NCBI GenBank assembly: GCA_905116865.2
Contig: CAJHNH020001105.1
Coordinates: 71,292-135,291, forward strand
Direction of reading: 5' to 3'
Length of the DNA: 64,000 nucleotides
Source of the DNA: Candidula unifasciata
Lineage: Eukaryota; Mollusca; Gastropoda; Stylommatophora; Geomitridae
Both the position numbers and the translations under genes were made by a program. Below, piece after piece: positions 44,831-55,984 of the stretch. The first letter of the stretch is position 1, and each line of letters begins with the position of its first letter. The notes under the pieces were generated by a model that saw nothing but the letters and a program-made list of their open reading frames with translations, did not search any database and was not told where the DNA came from.

Positions 44831-45260
44831 GTTGTTTCTGTGACTATAATCATTATGGGCACGACACAATTTTGTAAGAAACTTCCGCCGTTGTTGTTGT
44901 TGGAGAAACTGGAGGCTTGTCGATGTTGGAGATAGCAGACTTTCGGACTTTCTTCTCATGCTGAGAAAAGGGATATGCTTTCTCGACCAGTTAGTTTTTT
45001 TTTTTTTTTAAATAACTAAATTATATAAGTATTTCCTTTACAGTGCATTTTCACATTTTGTTCATTCGTTCAAACTTGAAGTGAGCAATTTTGAAATTTT
45101 CTGTTTTGCATCAGTCACATCAGCAGCTTTTTATTTAAGTTTTACTTTTAGTGTTTACAGTTAAGCTTAAGGCTGTAAACGCAGGTGGAAAGAAGTTTTT
45201 AATGATGAGTTTAATGTTCTCCGCTTTAGGAAATTGAGTTTTGGTGCACATCTGCCTCTC

Positions 45261-45664
45261 ATATTTGGGCTATCTTCCGAATAACGGTCCGAAATTATCG
45301 AGGCGGAAAATATACCCTAACAGAGCCTCAGTCACGTGTCAATTGCGCACTTCCGGGGACTATACCGCCACCCCCCGAATTGCGAACTTCCGGGGACTAT
45401 ACTGCCACCGCCAAGAGTATCCCCCACGCCGCAAGTATATGGCAGGAACTCACGAGCAAAAAATATGAAGGAAGCTGTAGGAGATGCGGTAGCTGCTGCT
45501 CATGAGTCCCAGCCATCTAGTTTAGCCCGAATCCACGCCGCAATTTAAGTAGTGCGCAATTTAAGTCGCCGGAAGGTCGCAATTGACACGTGACTGAGGC
45601 TCTGTTAGGGTATATTTTCGGTCTAGATAATTTCGGACCGTTATTCGGAAGATAGCCCATATTT
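45261..45664. mobile_element. Fold-back/MITE family M, copy 3
   Basis: The body is 45267-45658 with inverted arms of about 90 bp (GGGCTATCTTCCGAATAACG to GTCACGTGTCAATTGCG). The 6-bp duplication is ATATTT at 45261-45266 and 45659-45664. It contains an internal direct duplication GAACTTCCGGGGACTATAC (or ACTTCCGGGGACTATACC) near 45345 and 45385. Confidence 0.9.
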
Positions 45665-45674
45665 GACATATTCA

Positions 45675-45720
45675 TATTGTTGGTTCCTGGCCTTTCAGGC
45701 AGATGCACTCCGACTTTGAG
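45675..45720. repeat. SINE family C fragment
   Basis: TTGTTGGTTCCTGGCCTTTC then AGGCAGATGCACTCCGACTT matches the centre of family C (about 24990-25030). Confidence 0.6.
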
Positions 45721-45871
45721 ATAAACACAACATAAGTTTTTTTAAATTTGTCGAGATTATAACAGTTCATCTGTAAAACTCAACACTGCTCTTGAAGCCT
45801 GAACATAGAAGAACTCCAGATACATGACATGAATTCTGAATATCCTACCCTTAACCAAATGTCTTACAGTC

Positions 45872-46220
45872 AGATGTTGGCTATCCTCCGAATAACGGCC
45901 CCCAAATTATCGAGGTCGAAAATATACCCTAACAGGGCCTCAGTCAAATGTAAATTGCGGACCTCTTTCCGACAATTATACAGCCACTGCAGGAGATGCG
46001 GTAGCCGCTGCTCATGAGTCCCAGCCATCTGGTTTAGCCCCGCTAACGCGTGGCGCTGGATATACTCTCAGCGGTGACTTTAACTCGGCGGAAGCTTTTC
46101 CGCGATATGCTGTGTAGTCGCCGGAAAGAGGTCCATGATTTACATGTGACTGAGACTCTCTTAGGGTATATTTTTGGCCTAAATAATTTGGGACCGTTAT
46201 TCGGAGGAAAGCCCAGATGT
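45872..46220. mobile_element. Fold-back/MITE family M, copy 4
   Basis: The body is 45878-46214 and the duplication AGATGT at 45872-45877 and 46215-46220. The arms are GGCTATCCTCCGAATAACGG and its inverse. The interior resembles copy 2 (GACCTCTTTCCG, TTAACTCGGCGGAAGCTTTT). Confidence 0.85.
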
Positions 46221-46484
46221 TTACTGTTGGATGTATATTTTAATAAACTGTGTTGTTTGTTTATGTAAATTTACTAGTACATAAAATGTACGGTAGCATT
46301 CTAATTCTAATGTGATGGAAAAGTGAGATGCCCATTTTGTGTTTGTCATCAAGGCCTCAGATCTGCTAATTGCTTACTATGGTTCCCTAGAATGTGCATG
46401 TTGAATGGGAGGTTAATTCGTAATGTCCAGGACTGGACGATTCGTTTGGTGAACCAAGTATCGAGTGAAATGTCTAGACTCTGC

Positions 46485-46620
46485 ATTTGTGGAAGCTTCC
46501 TTGGATGGCAGGCAATACCCATGTTTTAACCTTGTGTTTCCTTGAGGGTTACCCAGTCTACACGCAGCTTCCCTCGGTGGATTCCCTAGGACAGGACTTT
46601 TCAACCGATGGTCCATGGTC
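46485..46620 (+). repeat. SINE-like family B fragment
   Basis: GAAGCTTCCTTGGATGGCAG, then a TTTCCTTGAGGGTTA-like phrase and a GGTGGATTCCCTAGG-like phrase, parallel to 20755-20870. Confidence 0.6.
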
Positions 46621-47020
46621 TAAATATGGCCCATCAGTCATTGCCAAAGCAGTGAAAACAAAATTATTTTAAAAATTAAATTTTTAAAATCAATTAACAT
46701 GTTTTGTATAAATCTTCAAAAATCATTTGTCACAAATGTGTCATTAAGAAATGTTTAAATGAATTTGTAAATGCAGAGATACAAGGACACCCCCCCCCCC
46801 CCCCCCCCATGTAGAGGCAGAAAAATACCATAAATATGGAATGTCTTGTGTATGGAAATATAATTTATTTAGGGTAAAAGTTCATTTGAGTGGTTAGTAG
46901 AACTCGCCAACTAACAGATATGACGCAAGCCACTGCACGGCACAGTCAATGAATGTGAGAAAATTTATGAGACAGGAGGGTTTACAAAAGTATCAGTGTG
47001 GCCCTGATAGCATTTAGATT
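46621..47020. other. Unassigned, with C homopolymer
   Basis: A run of about 19 C lies at 46790-46808. No gene recognised. Confidence 0.4.
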
Positions 47021-47272
47021 ACTGGGAAACTCTCACAGATGGTATGCATTGAAAGTAATGACACTGGGAAACTCTCACCGACGGTATGCATTGAAAGTAA
47101 TGGCACTGGGAAACTCTCACAGACTGTATGCATTGAAAGTAATGGCACTGGGAAACTCTCACAGACGGTATGCATTGAAAGTAATGACACTGGGAAACTC
47201 TCACCGACGGTATGCATTGAAAGTAATGGCACTGGGAAACTCTCACAGACGATATGCATTAAAAGAAATGGC
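47021..47272. repeat. 42-bp tandem repeat, six copies
   Basis: ACTGGGAAACTCTCACAGAC and the following 22 bp repeat exactly every 42 bp (starts 47021, 47063, 47105, 47147, 47189, 47231). Two unit types alternate (GATGG/GACGG, GACAC/GGCAC). As 42 is divisible by three, open frames persist on both strands. Confidence 0.95.
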
Positions 47273-47449
47273 ACTAGGCATCTCAGAACACTTGCTAGTG
47301 ATCTTATTATCTGATTGTAATCAGATTTTCATGAACGTCCAGTCACACACAGGCCGCAGCCAGACATAGATTGTCACATGTGATCGTGTACTAACAAGCT
47401 GAAACAGAAACGGTGTTTTAAATTATCCTAATTTTAATAGTTTAGCTAA

Positions 47450-48942
47450 TTACTTGATACCATGGCTAGTACTCGTGAGAAAACAAAGTGATAACAGACA
47501 ACAAAGACTGGAATCTGAAATATCAGTCTTTGCCTAATTCAAAACCAGCATGCTTGCTATGCAGCAAATGTGCATCAGCAATAAAAGTAATACAGTGTGA
47601 AGGTACATTTTACAACGGAACTTTCAGATTTTGAAAGATCGTATCCGGAAGGTTTCACTAACAGCAAATCAAGAGGTTGAATCATTCACAGCTAATTATC
47701 ATCCTAGCATTAGAATTCTTGTGTGGAGAAAATATTAAAGCTGCTTCATTGCATATTTTTAGGATATTAGCCAACACTGCCTTTAACTGACTCAGAAACC
47801 GTGAATGCATACTAGCAAATCTTGAATAAATTAGTTGATGATGGTAAAATTAAAATGTGCATAATCACATGCGGTTCTGCAAATCCCAGTATCAGATACG
47901 TGGATGATAAGCAGAATGGACATTTTAGGAGCTGAAGACTTTGATCTTTAATTGAAAACATAAAGCAGGCAAACCTGTTTTCAGTTTCCATAGAGAAGCT
48001 GCAGACAACACCTGCATGGCTGGATTTTGTTTGTAAGTGCATCATTTTATAGAAAAATTTTTCATGAAGAATTGCTAGCTTCAAAAGCTTTAGAAAATCT
48101 CACCACTGGAGAAGTTATTTCTGATAACATTAAGCTATTTTTCATGGGAAATAGACTTCATTTGAATAAAATGTGTTTACTGGTATTGGAGAGCGGCACA
48201 TCATTGTTAGATAAGCACCAAGGTGTGATAGCCAGACTTTCTGCATTAGCACCTCAGAACCAGTCACTGTACTGTCTTATCTGTCTGTATTGTGTGCAGC
48301 AAATGAGAGACCATATGAAAGAAACAATGAATATGGTGATACAAATAAGAAATTTAATTTGAAACTCATCAAATCTTTAGCCCAGGTTATTTCGGCAGTT
48401 ATTTGAAGAAATGGAAGCAGATTTAGAAGACTTACTTCTCTACAATGATGTTCGTTGGCTGAGTAAAGGGAAAGCACTTGATAGTTTTTGGAGAATCAAA
48501 TAAGAAATAATATGTTTTCTCAGAAACTGTTCTCATAACAAAGTAGAAAAATAAAGTAAAGTGTTGCATAACAATGCATTTCTTGCATTTTTTTAAAAAA
48601 GATTTATTTGTTCACTTGAACACATTGACTTCGAAAAGACACCTCACTTCAAGAGCAAATTTTTGTAGAGCAAGCTATGGGGAACCATGAAAGACCTGCT
48701 GCTGACATGCGAGTTCATAGAGGCAACCCACCTGATGGTCTGATCTGAGCATACGAAACTGAACGCGAAGAAGAAGAACACAATGAATTTGCGACTGCAG
48801 GGAAGATGCAGGACAATTATTTATATGGTTTAGAAATTGAAAGTTTTTTTATGATAAGCTTCCTTTATTTATAATGGATCTCTACACAGCCAAACTTCTT
48901 CATTTTCCAGACCTGAAGGATTTCATTGGACTCAGCAACTAT
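47450..48942 (+). pseudogene. ZBED/GTF2IRD2-type hAT transposase relic, 5' part
   Basis: Forward translation with many frame breaks. Near 47520-47720 a FTTELSDFERSYPEGFTN-like stretch may be part of the segment after a BED-type finger. Near 48300-48480 the sequence reads QQMRDHMKETMNMVIQIRNL and then LFEEMEADLEDLLLYNDVRW with LSKGKALDSF. The last block is typical of ZBED and GTF2IRD2-like domesticated or relic hAT proteins (YHTEVRWLSRG). A SINE-like tail (GAACGCGAAGAAGAAG) interrupts near 48760. The relic is split by LTR element 2 at 48943 and continues at 54427. Confidence 0.7.
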
Positions 48943-49633
48943 TGTTGTAATCTTATAGTCCAAGAGTTAAAGTTTCTTCTAGTTTCTTCTAGTGGTCATA
49001 GCGCAGGTGAAAGGTTCACACAGCGGCCACCGGTCGGGTCTGTTACCTGGGATACCAGCTAATTGAATGCTGGGCGATTAACACAAAGGCTCCTGCAGAA
49101 CACAAAGGATTCGGCAGTTGAGATATTTCCATTGTCCAAGTCGGACGTGTTTCCGCGGGGTTAGCGGAAACTGTGTTGGCTCTCTGTATGAGGATATTAT
49201 AGAAACGTTTTCTCTTTGTGAGGTTTTGATTTACCGTTGTTTGCGGGAGACAGTTCAATGTCTATTTACTTATTTTAATGGCAGGAGCCCATTGAGAAAA
49301 GCTGCTGTAATCTTTTATATCATCAGAATAGATAATGGAGATTTATTATCGTACATGTTTTATTGAATAATCATCATCATCTTGTGACGTGTAACTTTAA
49401 TGCCATTAAAGTTTATGTGGCCTTTCACAAGCGTTATTGTTGGCTTGTAAAGGTAGCGACTGTATTACATGATGCTGTGTCGGTGCCAAGTGTGCCAGTT
49501 ATAGAATGCAGGACTTCACTGTAGCACATCCATCAAGGAGATATCCAGCGGAATACTAGAATAGGCACCCTAGGCCTAAATACTTGGTTGAATATAAAGT
49601 ATACAAAAGAATGTACAAATTAAGTGTACAACA
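48943..49633 (+). repeat. 5' LTR of element 2
   Basis: TGTTGTAATCTTATAGTCC to GTGTACAACA. It appears identical to 53731-54421. Confidence 0.95.
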
Positions 49634-50684
49634 GTGGATGGCCAAGCCGGTCCTTTGATGGATTTATAAACAGTGTTGATTAATCCTGTGTTCGTGCTAC
49701 AGACTGATGATCGTTTGAACGAATACATAAAACTGTTCTACATAAAGTTATAAATTAACGGATCCTGAAAGGAGTTATAAACTATGTTTTTTAAGTGTAT
49801 GCAGTGCTAACGAGTGTTTCTAGCAGCTTTACGAACTTATCGGACATACGTGAACTAACAGTAGGCCTTAATTGATTTACAGCTGTATAAAGTGCTGGTG
49901 ACATTAGCAGTGTTATTTGACTCTATAGAATTACTCGTTTTTTTCTGCCGTAATTGACATTCTTCAACGGAGTTTGGCAGTGGATGCTTGAGTTTCGCAT
50001 CATTACTACTAGGTTCCTGTTCGCAGTACGACGCCTGAGGATCGCAGTACGATGCCTGAGGATCGCAGTACGACGCCTAAAGATCGCAGTACGACGCCTA
50101 AGGATCGCAGTACGATTAAGGATCGCATCGACTTGAGGATTCACGCTTACGACGCCTAAGGATCGCATCTGTGGATTTAAATCGGGTAATGTTTTTTGTT
50201 GACGGATGGGAGTTGTGTTGTGTGCTCGTTTCGTCTCATAACATATCCGAGGTGTTAGAGTGAATGATTATCATCCATGTTTTCTGTTATTTGTAACTTT
50301 AATATATCAGCTCATTGAGTTTGGGATGACATATTAGTTCTTTTCTTCAGCTTTTCTTGTCAAATTGGCGGCTCTGATATAGAGGATATGCAAATATTCG
50401 TGGCCTTTCTGACAATTAGTCGCTAAAATTGTATGCATTAAGTGTGTTTCCGTCGTCACGTCATTGGTGTGCTCTTCTGTTTACTTTTCATGATTTCTTT
50501 TTTATAACAGGCTTGTGGTGTCAACTTTATTTTTACTATTCGATTCTCTCAACGTTGTCGTTTTGTACATTAGTTGCAGTGAACGAAGTGTAGCGTCTTG
50601 TTTGTCAACCATTGTTTGTCTCATTTTTTTTTCCCATTTATTATTATTTTATATTTCTTGTATTGCAAAATACGTCGAGTTATA
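49634..50684 (+). other. Element 2, 5' leader with 21-bp tandem repeat
   Basis: About 1 kb of leader. The primer-binding-site candidate is at 49635-49650. From about 50020 to 50165 a 21-bp unit, GATCGCAGTACGACGCCTAA plus one base, repeats about six times with variants. No coding domain is recognised. Confidence 0.7.
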
Positions 50685-51551
50685 ATGGCTTCCTTTGCGG
50701 ATTTTGTTGAGCTAGGCAGATCTATGAGTTTAGAGGGGCCAGAGTTGGTCAAATTTGCCGAAGCCAGATTTAAAGAAATCACAGATAGCGTTAGAGAAGA
50801 AAGAGCGTTAGAAAGACAGCAGAAAAAAATTGACTCTGAGTTGAAGATACAGCTTCTTAATGCAGAAAAAGAAAAAGCAGAGGCAGAAAAAGGAAAAGCA
50901 GAGACAGAAAGACTAAAACTAAAAGAAGAGTCAGAAATGCTAATTTGTGTAGAAAGAGAAAAGGCTGAACTACAAATAAGGTTAGAAAAGGAAAAGTTAG
51001 AGGCAGAACGGGTACTTAAGGAACAGGAAATAGCATTTAAAAGAGAGCAGATGTTGCAGCAGATGCAGGAAAATGATAAGCAGCAGCAATTTAAAGATCG
51101 AGAATTAGAACTGTCTCACAAGCAGCAACAACTTAGATTCGACACTGAGATAGAAATTGCTAGAGTAGAAAGAGATAAAATGATTGCTATTAAGGAGGTA
51201 GAGAGCAAGAAAAGTGTGGAGATGGATCAGCTCTCCAACCGAGACAGGAATAATGGGTCATACAGGCCGAAGTTGCCCTTTTTAACAACAAATGATTGTT
51301 TACACTCTTTTTTGGACAGATTCCAAGAAACGATGTCGTCAGCCCAGATTCCTGAGACACAGTGGGTAGCTCGTCTAAGAGATCTGCTAACCGGAACAGT
51401 GTTAAACACGTTCACTAATTTACCGTTGGAAGACCGTGCATCATTCCAGATAGTGCGTCAGAAATTATTGGCTTCCCAAAATTTGACAGAGGAAAACTAT
51501 CGTCAGAAATTCAAAAACATAATGCCTTCCTCTGAAAAAAAGTTTTGGTGA
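50685..51551 (+). pseudogene. Element 2, gag N-terminal part
   Basis: The start ATG at 50685 (MASFADFVELGRSMSLEGPE) is chosen by similarity to gag of element 1. A Glu/Lys/Gln coiled coil (about residues 40-180) is followed by a capsid-like domain (LHSFLDRFQETMSSAQIPET). The frame ends at TGA 51549-51551 just after an A run (51535-51541). Downstream gag sequence continues in another frame, so a one-base homopolymer change breaks it. Confidence 0.85.
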
Positions 51552-52668
51552 TTTTGTTGCCAATGTTAAGACCTTGTTTTCTAGGTGGACAACTCTGGCG
51601 CAGGTCGGTAATTCTTATGATCGTCTAGCAGACCTGATGATTAGGGATAAGATTCTGTCCTGTTGTAGCACAGGATTGTTTGCTTTCTTTCAAGAAAGAA
51701 AACCACCATCTATTGAGGAAATGGTAAAACTGGGTGAGCAATATATGAGTGCTCATCCTGGCAAGTCATTGCAAAAGGAAAGTTATACAGAACCTATTCC
51801 TGCCGCATCTAGCATGCGCGTGAACCGCTCACATTATTCGCAAAATAATGTTGCTCAGAAACCTCACACTTTTGGCAGAGCAGGTCACTTTAGAAGCCAC
51901 AGCTATGATCGTTCCAGACGACCAGATAGAGCCTTTCAGAAGACAGAACAGTCACATAGGTACTTTAGCCGGCCTAGAGGTTGTCAGTACTGTTCTTCCT
52001 GGCGTCACCGATCAGACCAGTGTCAAAACAAAAGTTATAGACGGAATGATTATGAATCTCCGACACAAGACAGGAGGAGGCACTACGATAGCAACCTCAA
52101 ATGCTTTGTGTGTGGGGGGAATCACCTGAAAAGATTCTGTCCTAGAGTTACACCAAGACAGGGCAATGCAGTTCAGGTAGAGGACATAACACATGCCAGC
52201 CACAGCGATACAGTACAAGTCAGAGTTCGACCTGACATCGTGTATCCTGCTTTGTCCGCCATGCCTACAGAATGTGGATTACCTCTCCATTTTGGGTACA
52301 TTGGCAAGGTTAGATCTACAGTTTTGAGGGACACGGGTGCGAATGTTATCGGCGTGGCAAAATACTTAGTTCCTTCATCTGCATATACAGGAAGGTATGC
52401 CAAATGCCGCACATTCGGTGGAAATCTTGAAAAATATCCACTTGCAATTGTGAAAATTAGATGTCCCCATTTTACCGGAGTTGCAGAGGTATGTGTCGTA
52501 AACCGGTGTTCACCAGATATCATTCTTGGTACAGTTCCAGGGGTGCGAGCTTGCACAACAGAAGATATTAAGAAGTGGAACGATGACAATGACACAGTGG
52601 CCAATGCTGTTACACGAGCACAGCAGAAACACTTAGACAGAGATAGGCACCTATTTAAGTCCAGATAG
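51552..52668 (+). pseudogene. Element 2, gag C-terminal part, nucleocapsid and protease
   Basis: After the frame break, SYDRLADLMIRDKIL and KLGEQYMSAHPGK parallel element 1. Two CCHC-type knuckles follow: CQYCSSWRHRSDQC (about 51987-52026) and CFVCGGNHLKRFC (about 52103-52140), the second with a three-residue Cys-His spacer. The protease has active site LRDTGAN (about 52324) and a CRTFGG loop (about 52405). The open frame ends at TAG 52666-52668, where the RT should follow. Confidence 0.88.
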
Positions 52669-52689
52669 CATTTCATGAGCTATCATTTT

Positions 52690-53254
52690 TGGGTCTAAGA
52701 ACTTCTACGCTAAATTTATTCCCCATTATTCCTCTATAACATCTGTGTTGTCTGAGTTGACAAGAAAGACGATGCCTCGAGAGGTGTTTTGGGATGAATC
52801 CTGCGCACAAGCACTCAGCCAGATACAAAGAACATTTAACAATAAACCATTTCTGAGATTGCCTAATCTATCACTTGATTTTTATGTTTCCTCAGATGCT
52901 TCAAATGTCGCACTGGGAGCAGTAATTTCCCAAATGTACGATGGGACTTTACATCCTTGCCTCTATGCAAGTCGCAAATTGTCCGACACTGAAACACGCT
53001 ATAGTGTCGGAGAGAGAGAAGCACTGGGAATTTACTGGTCCATCGCTAAATTCTCCAGGTACCTAATAGGGAGAACGTTTTATGTAATTACAGACCACAA
53101 GTCACTTGCTGTTTTGAACACAGGGTCTGTAACAAATGCCCGTATTCTTCGTTGGACATTGTTTCTTCAGACTTTTAACTATACCATCATCTACCGGAGT
53201 GGTAAGGAGAACGTACTTGCTGACTATTTGTCCAGATTTCCTTGTACATCATGA
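52690..53254 (+). pseudogene. Element 2, RNase H
   Basis: A short frameshifted connection segment at 52690-52745 leads into an intact RNase H-like frame: VFWDESCAQALSQIQ, then SSDASNVALGAV (first acidic motif), GEREALGIYW, ITDHKSLAVL and the terminal NVLADYLSRF. These are standard Ty3-type RNase H motifs. The RT fingers and palm are missing. Confidence 0.88.
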
Positions 53255-53730
53255 GACAATCAGTTCCTTTTCACATTGGAATTTTTATACCTCACTACAC
53301 TGCAATGGATGCTTATATATTGGTATCAACATACTTTATCCAGATATGTATATTTCAAGGACATACCTATGAGAAGTTGTTTAGTTAGTTAATTTCTCAA
53401 GTGTTTTGGACAGATGATTCCATTTATTGGGATTGACAGTAATTATGATATGTGGATTTAGCTTATGAGTTATTAGTGAACCAGTTATGATATTATATTG
53501 TATTTCTTGTTGTTATTTCATGTCTTATAACTAAAAGTTATCATCATTTTATTTACATGCATTCTTATTATAAGAAAAGTTATCATCATTTCGTTTACAT
53601 GCATTCTCACTTAACTACATGTGGATTTCACTAGGTATATTCGAATATAAGTTGTCTAGATGACTACAACAGAGTTAAAATTATGCAACTGAAAACATAG
53701 ATTTTCAGTTTGTGAGAGGGGGGGATAAGC
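53255..53730. other. Element 2, non-coding stretch before the 3' LTR
   Basis: No integrase (no HHCC or DDE signature). A direct duplication of about 42 bp (AAAAGTTATCATCATTT and CATGCATTCT) lies at 53533-53610. The purine tract is at 53714-53729. Confidence 0.7.
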
Positions 53731-54421
53731 TGTTGTAATCTTATAGTCCAAGAGTTAAAGTTTCTTCTAGTTTCTTCTAGTGGTCATAGCGCAGGTGAAA
53801 GGTTCACACAGCGGCCACCGGTCGGGTCTGTTACCTGGGATACCAGCTAATTGAATGCTGGGCGATTAACACAAAGGCTCCTGCAGAACACAAAGGATTC
53901 GGCAGTTGAGATATTTCCATTGTCCAAGTCGGACGTGTTTCCGCGGGGTTAGCGGAAACTGTGTTGGCTCTCTGTATGAGGATATTATAGAAACGTTTTC
54001 TCTTTGTGAGGTTTTGATTTACCGTTGTTTGCGGGAGACAGTTCAATGTCTATTTACTTATTTTAATGGCAGGAGCCCATTGAGAAAAGCTGCTGTAATC
54101 TTTTATATCATCAGAATAGATAATGGAGATTTATTATCGTACATGTTTTATTGAATAATCATCATCATCTTGTGACGTGTAACTTTAATGCCATTAAAGT
54201 TTATGTGGCCTTTCACAAGCGTTATTGTTGGCTTGTAAAGGTAGCGACTGTATTACATGATGCTGTGTCGGTGCCAAGTGTGCCAGTTATAGAATGCAGG
54301 ACTTCACTGTAGCACATCCATCAAGGAGATATCCAGCGGAATACTAGAATAGGCACCCTAGGCCTAAATACTTGGTTGAATATAAAGTATACAAAAGAAT
54401 GTACAAATTAAGTGTACAACA
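53731..54421 (+). repeat. 3' LTR of element 2
   Basis: Matches the 5' LTR throughout and is followed by ACTAT at 54422-54426. Confidence 0.95.
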
Positions 54422-54426
54422 ACTAT

Positions 54427-54930
54427 GACCACGTCGAATGATGTAATTATTAAATAAGCTTCAGAATAATTTCAGCAACAGATTTGATGACTTTAATATC
54501 CCAAACAATGTAATTTTGTTTGTTTGAGATCATTTAAAAAATCCTCCAGAGGATGATTTTTTCTTTGAATGCTAAGAAGCTATTATACTCTGTTAAGGAA
54601 CCTTCTTTGCAGTTAGAACTTGTGGATGTCCAAAGTTCCAGGGCACTGAATAAATATTTTCAAGAAGGCGGTGCTGTAAAGTTTTGGTCTGAAAGGATTC
54701 AACAGGGGCAGTTCCCAAAGGCTAGAAATGTTGCAGTATTCATTCTCACCTTGTTTGATTCTACTTTTACTTGTGAATCAAGCTTTTCACACATGAATGC
54801 CATCAAGACAGTGGGAGCTCATTAAGCCAATATAGGCTGCAGGATTGCATGAGAATTGCTCTTGACTTCATACCAGCCAAATTTTATAACGTAGTTCAGA
54901 AAAGGAATCGCAACCTTTCCCATTAATAAA
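54427..54930 (+). pseudogene. ZBED-type hAT transposase relic, 3' part (dimerisation domain)
   Basis: Continues the relic cut at 48942. A segment at 54600-54825 reads SLQLELVDVQSSRALNKYFQ, then ILTLFDSTFTCESSFSHMNA and IKTVGAH. This is the hAT C-terminal dimerisation domain as found in ZBED and GTF2IRD2-like proteins (CESAFSTMNFIK). Frames are broken on both sides. Confidence 0.8.
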
Positions 54931-55131
54931 ATGTTGCATTGTTATAACTTTTATATTTTTTATGCACAAATGACATAAGAAATGGACTGGGGCTAATTAT
55001 TCTTAATAGTATTATTATATGACAACTGAAGTTGCAATGCTAAAGTTTAATTATTATTCCATCGGCAAGTTGGAAATATGTTTATTTCGTTTAAAAATAA
55101 ATCCTAATTAATCATTACGAAAGATTAAAGT

Positions 55132-55390
55132 GCACTTTGCATTACGATGGTTACAAGTTGACACTTTGCATTACAATGGTTACAGGTTTACACTTTGCAT
55201 TACGATGGTTACTAGTTGACACTTTGCATTACAATGGTTATAAGTTGACACTTTGCATTATAATGGTTACAAGTTGACACTTTGCATTACAATGGTTACA
55301 AGTTGACACTTTGCATTACGATGCTTACAAATTTACACTTTGCATTACAATGGTTACAAGTTGACACTTTGCATTACGACGGTAACAAGT
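55132..55390. repeat. 29-bp tandem repeat, about nine copies
   Basis: CACTTTGCATTACAATGGTT then ACAAGTTGA repeats head to tail with CG/CA variation (TTACGATGG against TTACAATGG). Confidence 0.95.
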
Positions 55391-55559
55391 TAACTGTTTC
55401 ATTATGTTACCTTAAGCTAGGTCCTAGGCCTAGGAGTAACAGCTTTAGAGTTTATTAAAGTTACCACATGAAAGCATCTTCAATTGTATTTTATTAGTAA
55501 TCTTTTTGCAGTGAGTCTTGGACTACTTGCCCACAATAATCCCCTTTTAAAAAATTTAT

Positions 55560-55780
55560 TTTCTCCTGAGTAAGTTGAATAGCCCTGTCCTAGGGTCTGG
55601 GTGTGAGGAAGTCACCACACAAATGAAGCTATGAATTGTCTCACGAAGCTAACCAGGAAGACAAACTCAGTAAATCGTGATATTCTTGATTTGCCTGTGA
55701 GAGGTGCAAATAAAACAGCTATGCTATAAACAGGCACAACACATTTGTGTCACTCAGATAAACAATGAAGAAGAAGACTA
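55560..55780 (+). repeat. SINE-like family B, copy 4
   Basis: CTAACCAGGAAGACAAACTC, then ATGCTATAAACAGGCACAA and an ending AACAATGAAGAAGAAGAC, parallel to 20915-21058. Confidence 0.6.
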
Positions 55781-55984
55781 TTGCACTTACATATATAGAA
55801 AATGTTATAAACATAAAGTGGCTGTTCCGTTATTATACATAGTAACATAATATACAGTATATACTTATACACAGTAATCTTCATCTCATTGATTTAATTT
55901 ACTGCTAATGTGCAGTCTGATAATATATTTAAATATCTGTTTTTATTCTATTGTTAATCAGATGTTTACTTTTGTGTGTTTCAG

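Larger units (their letters stand above)
48943..54421 (+). mobile_element. LTR retrotransposon 2 (Ty3-type), RT core and integrase missing
   Basis: LTRs of 691 bp at 48943-49633 and 53731-54421, both TGTTGT to ACAACA. I find no difference between them by eye. The target duplication ACTAT is at 48938-48942 and 54422-54426. A primer-binding-site candidate (TGGATGGCCAAGCCGG) starts one base after the 5' LTR. The purine tract GAGAGGGGGGGATAAG precedes the 3' LTR. The interior has gag, two zinc knuckles, a protease and, after a deletion, the RT-RNase H connection and RNase H. Integrase is absent. The element is inserted in a ZBED/hAT relic. Confidence 0.95.

Noticed and set aside
49043..49258. 71-codon frame present twice (also 53831-54046)
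   Set aside because: Lies within the two LTRs of element 2, so its duplication is explained by the LTR and not by coding conservation.
48943..54421. Endogenous retrovirus with envelope
   Set aside because: No envelope-like frame, no integrase and a Ty3-type gag/protease/RNase H. It is better described as a defective LTR retrotransposon.
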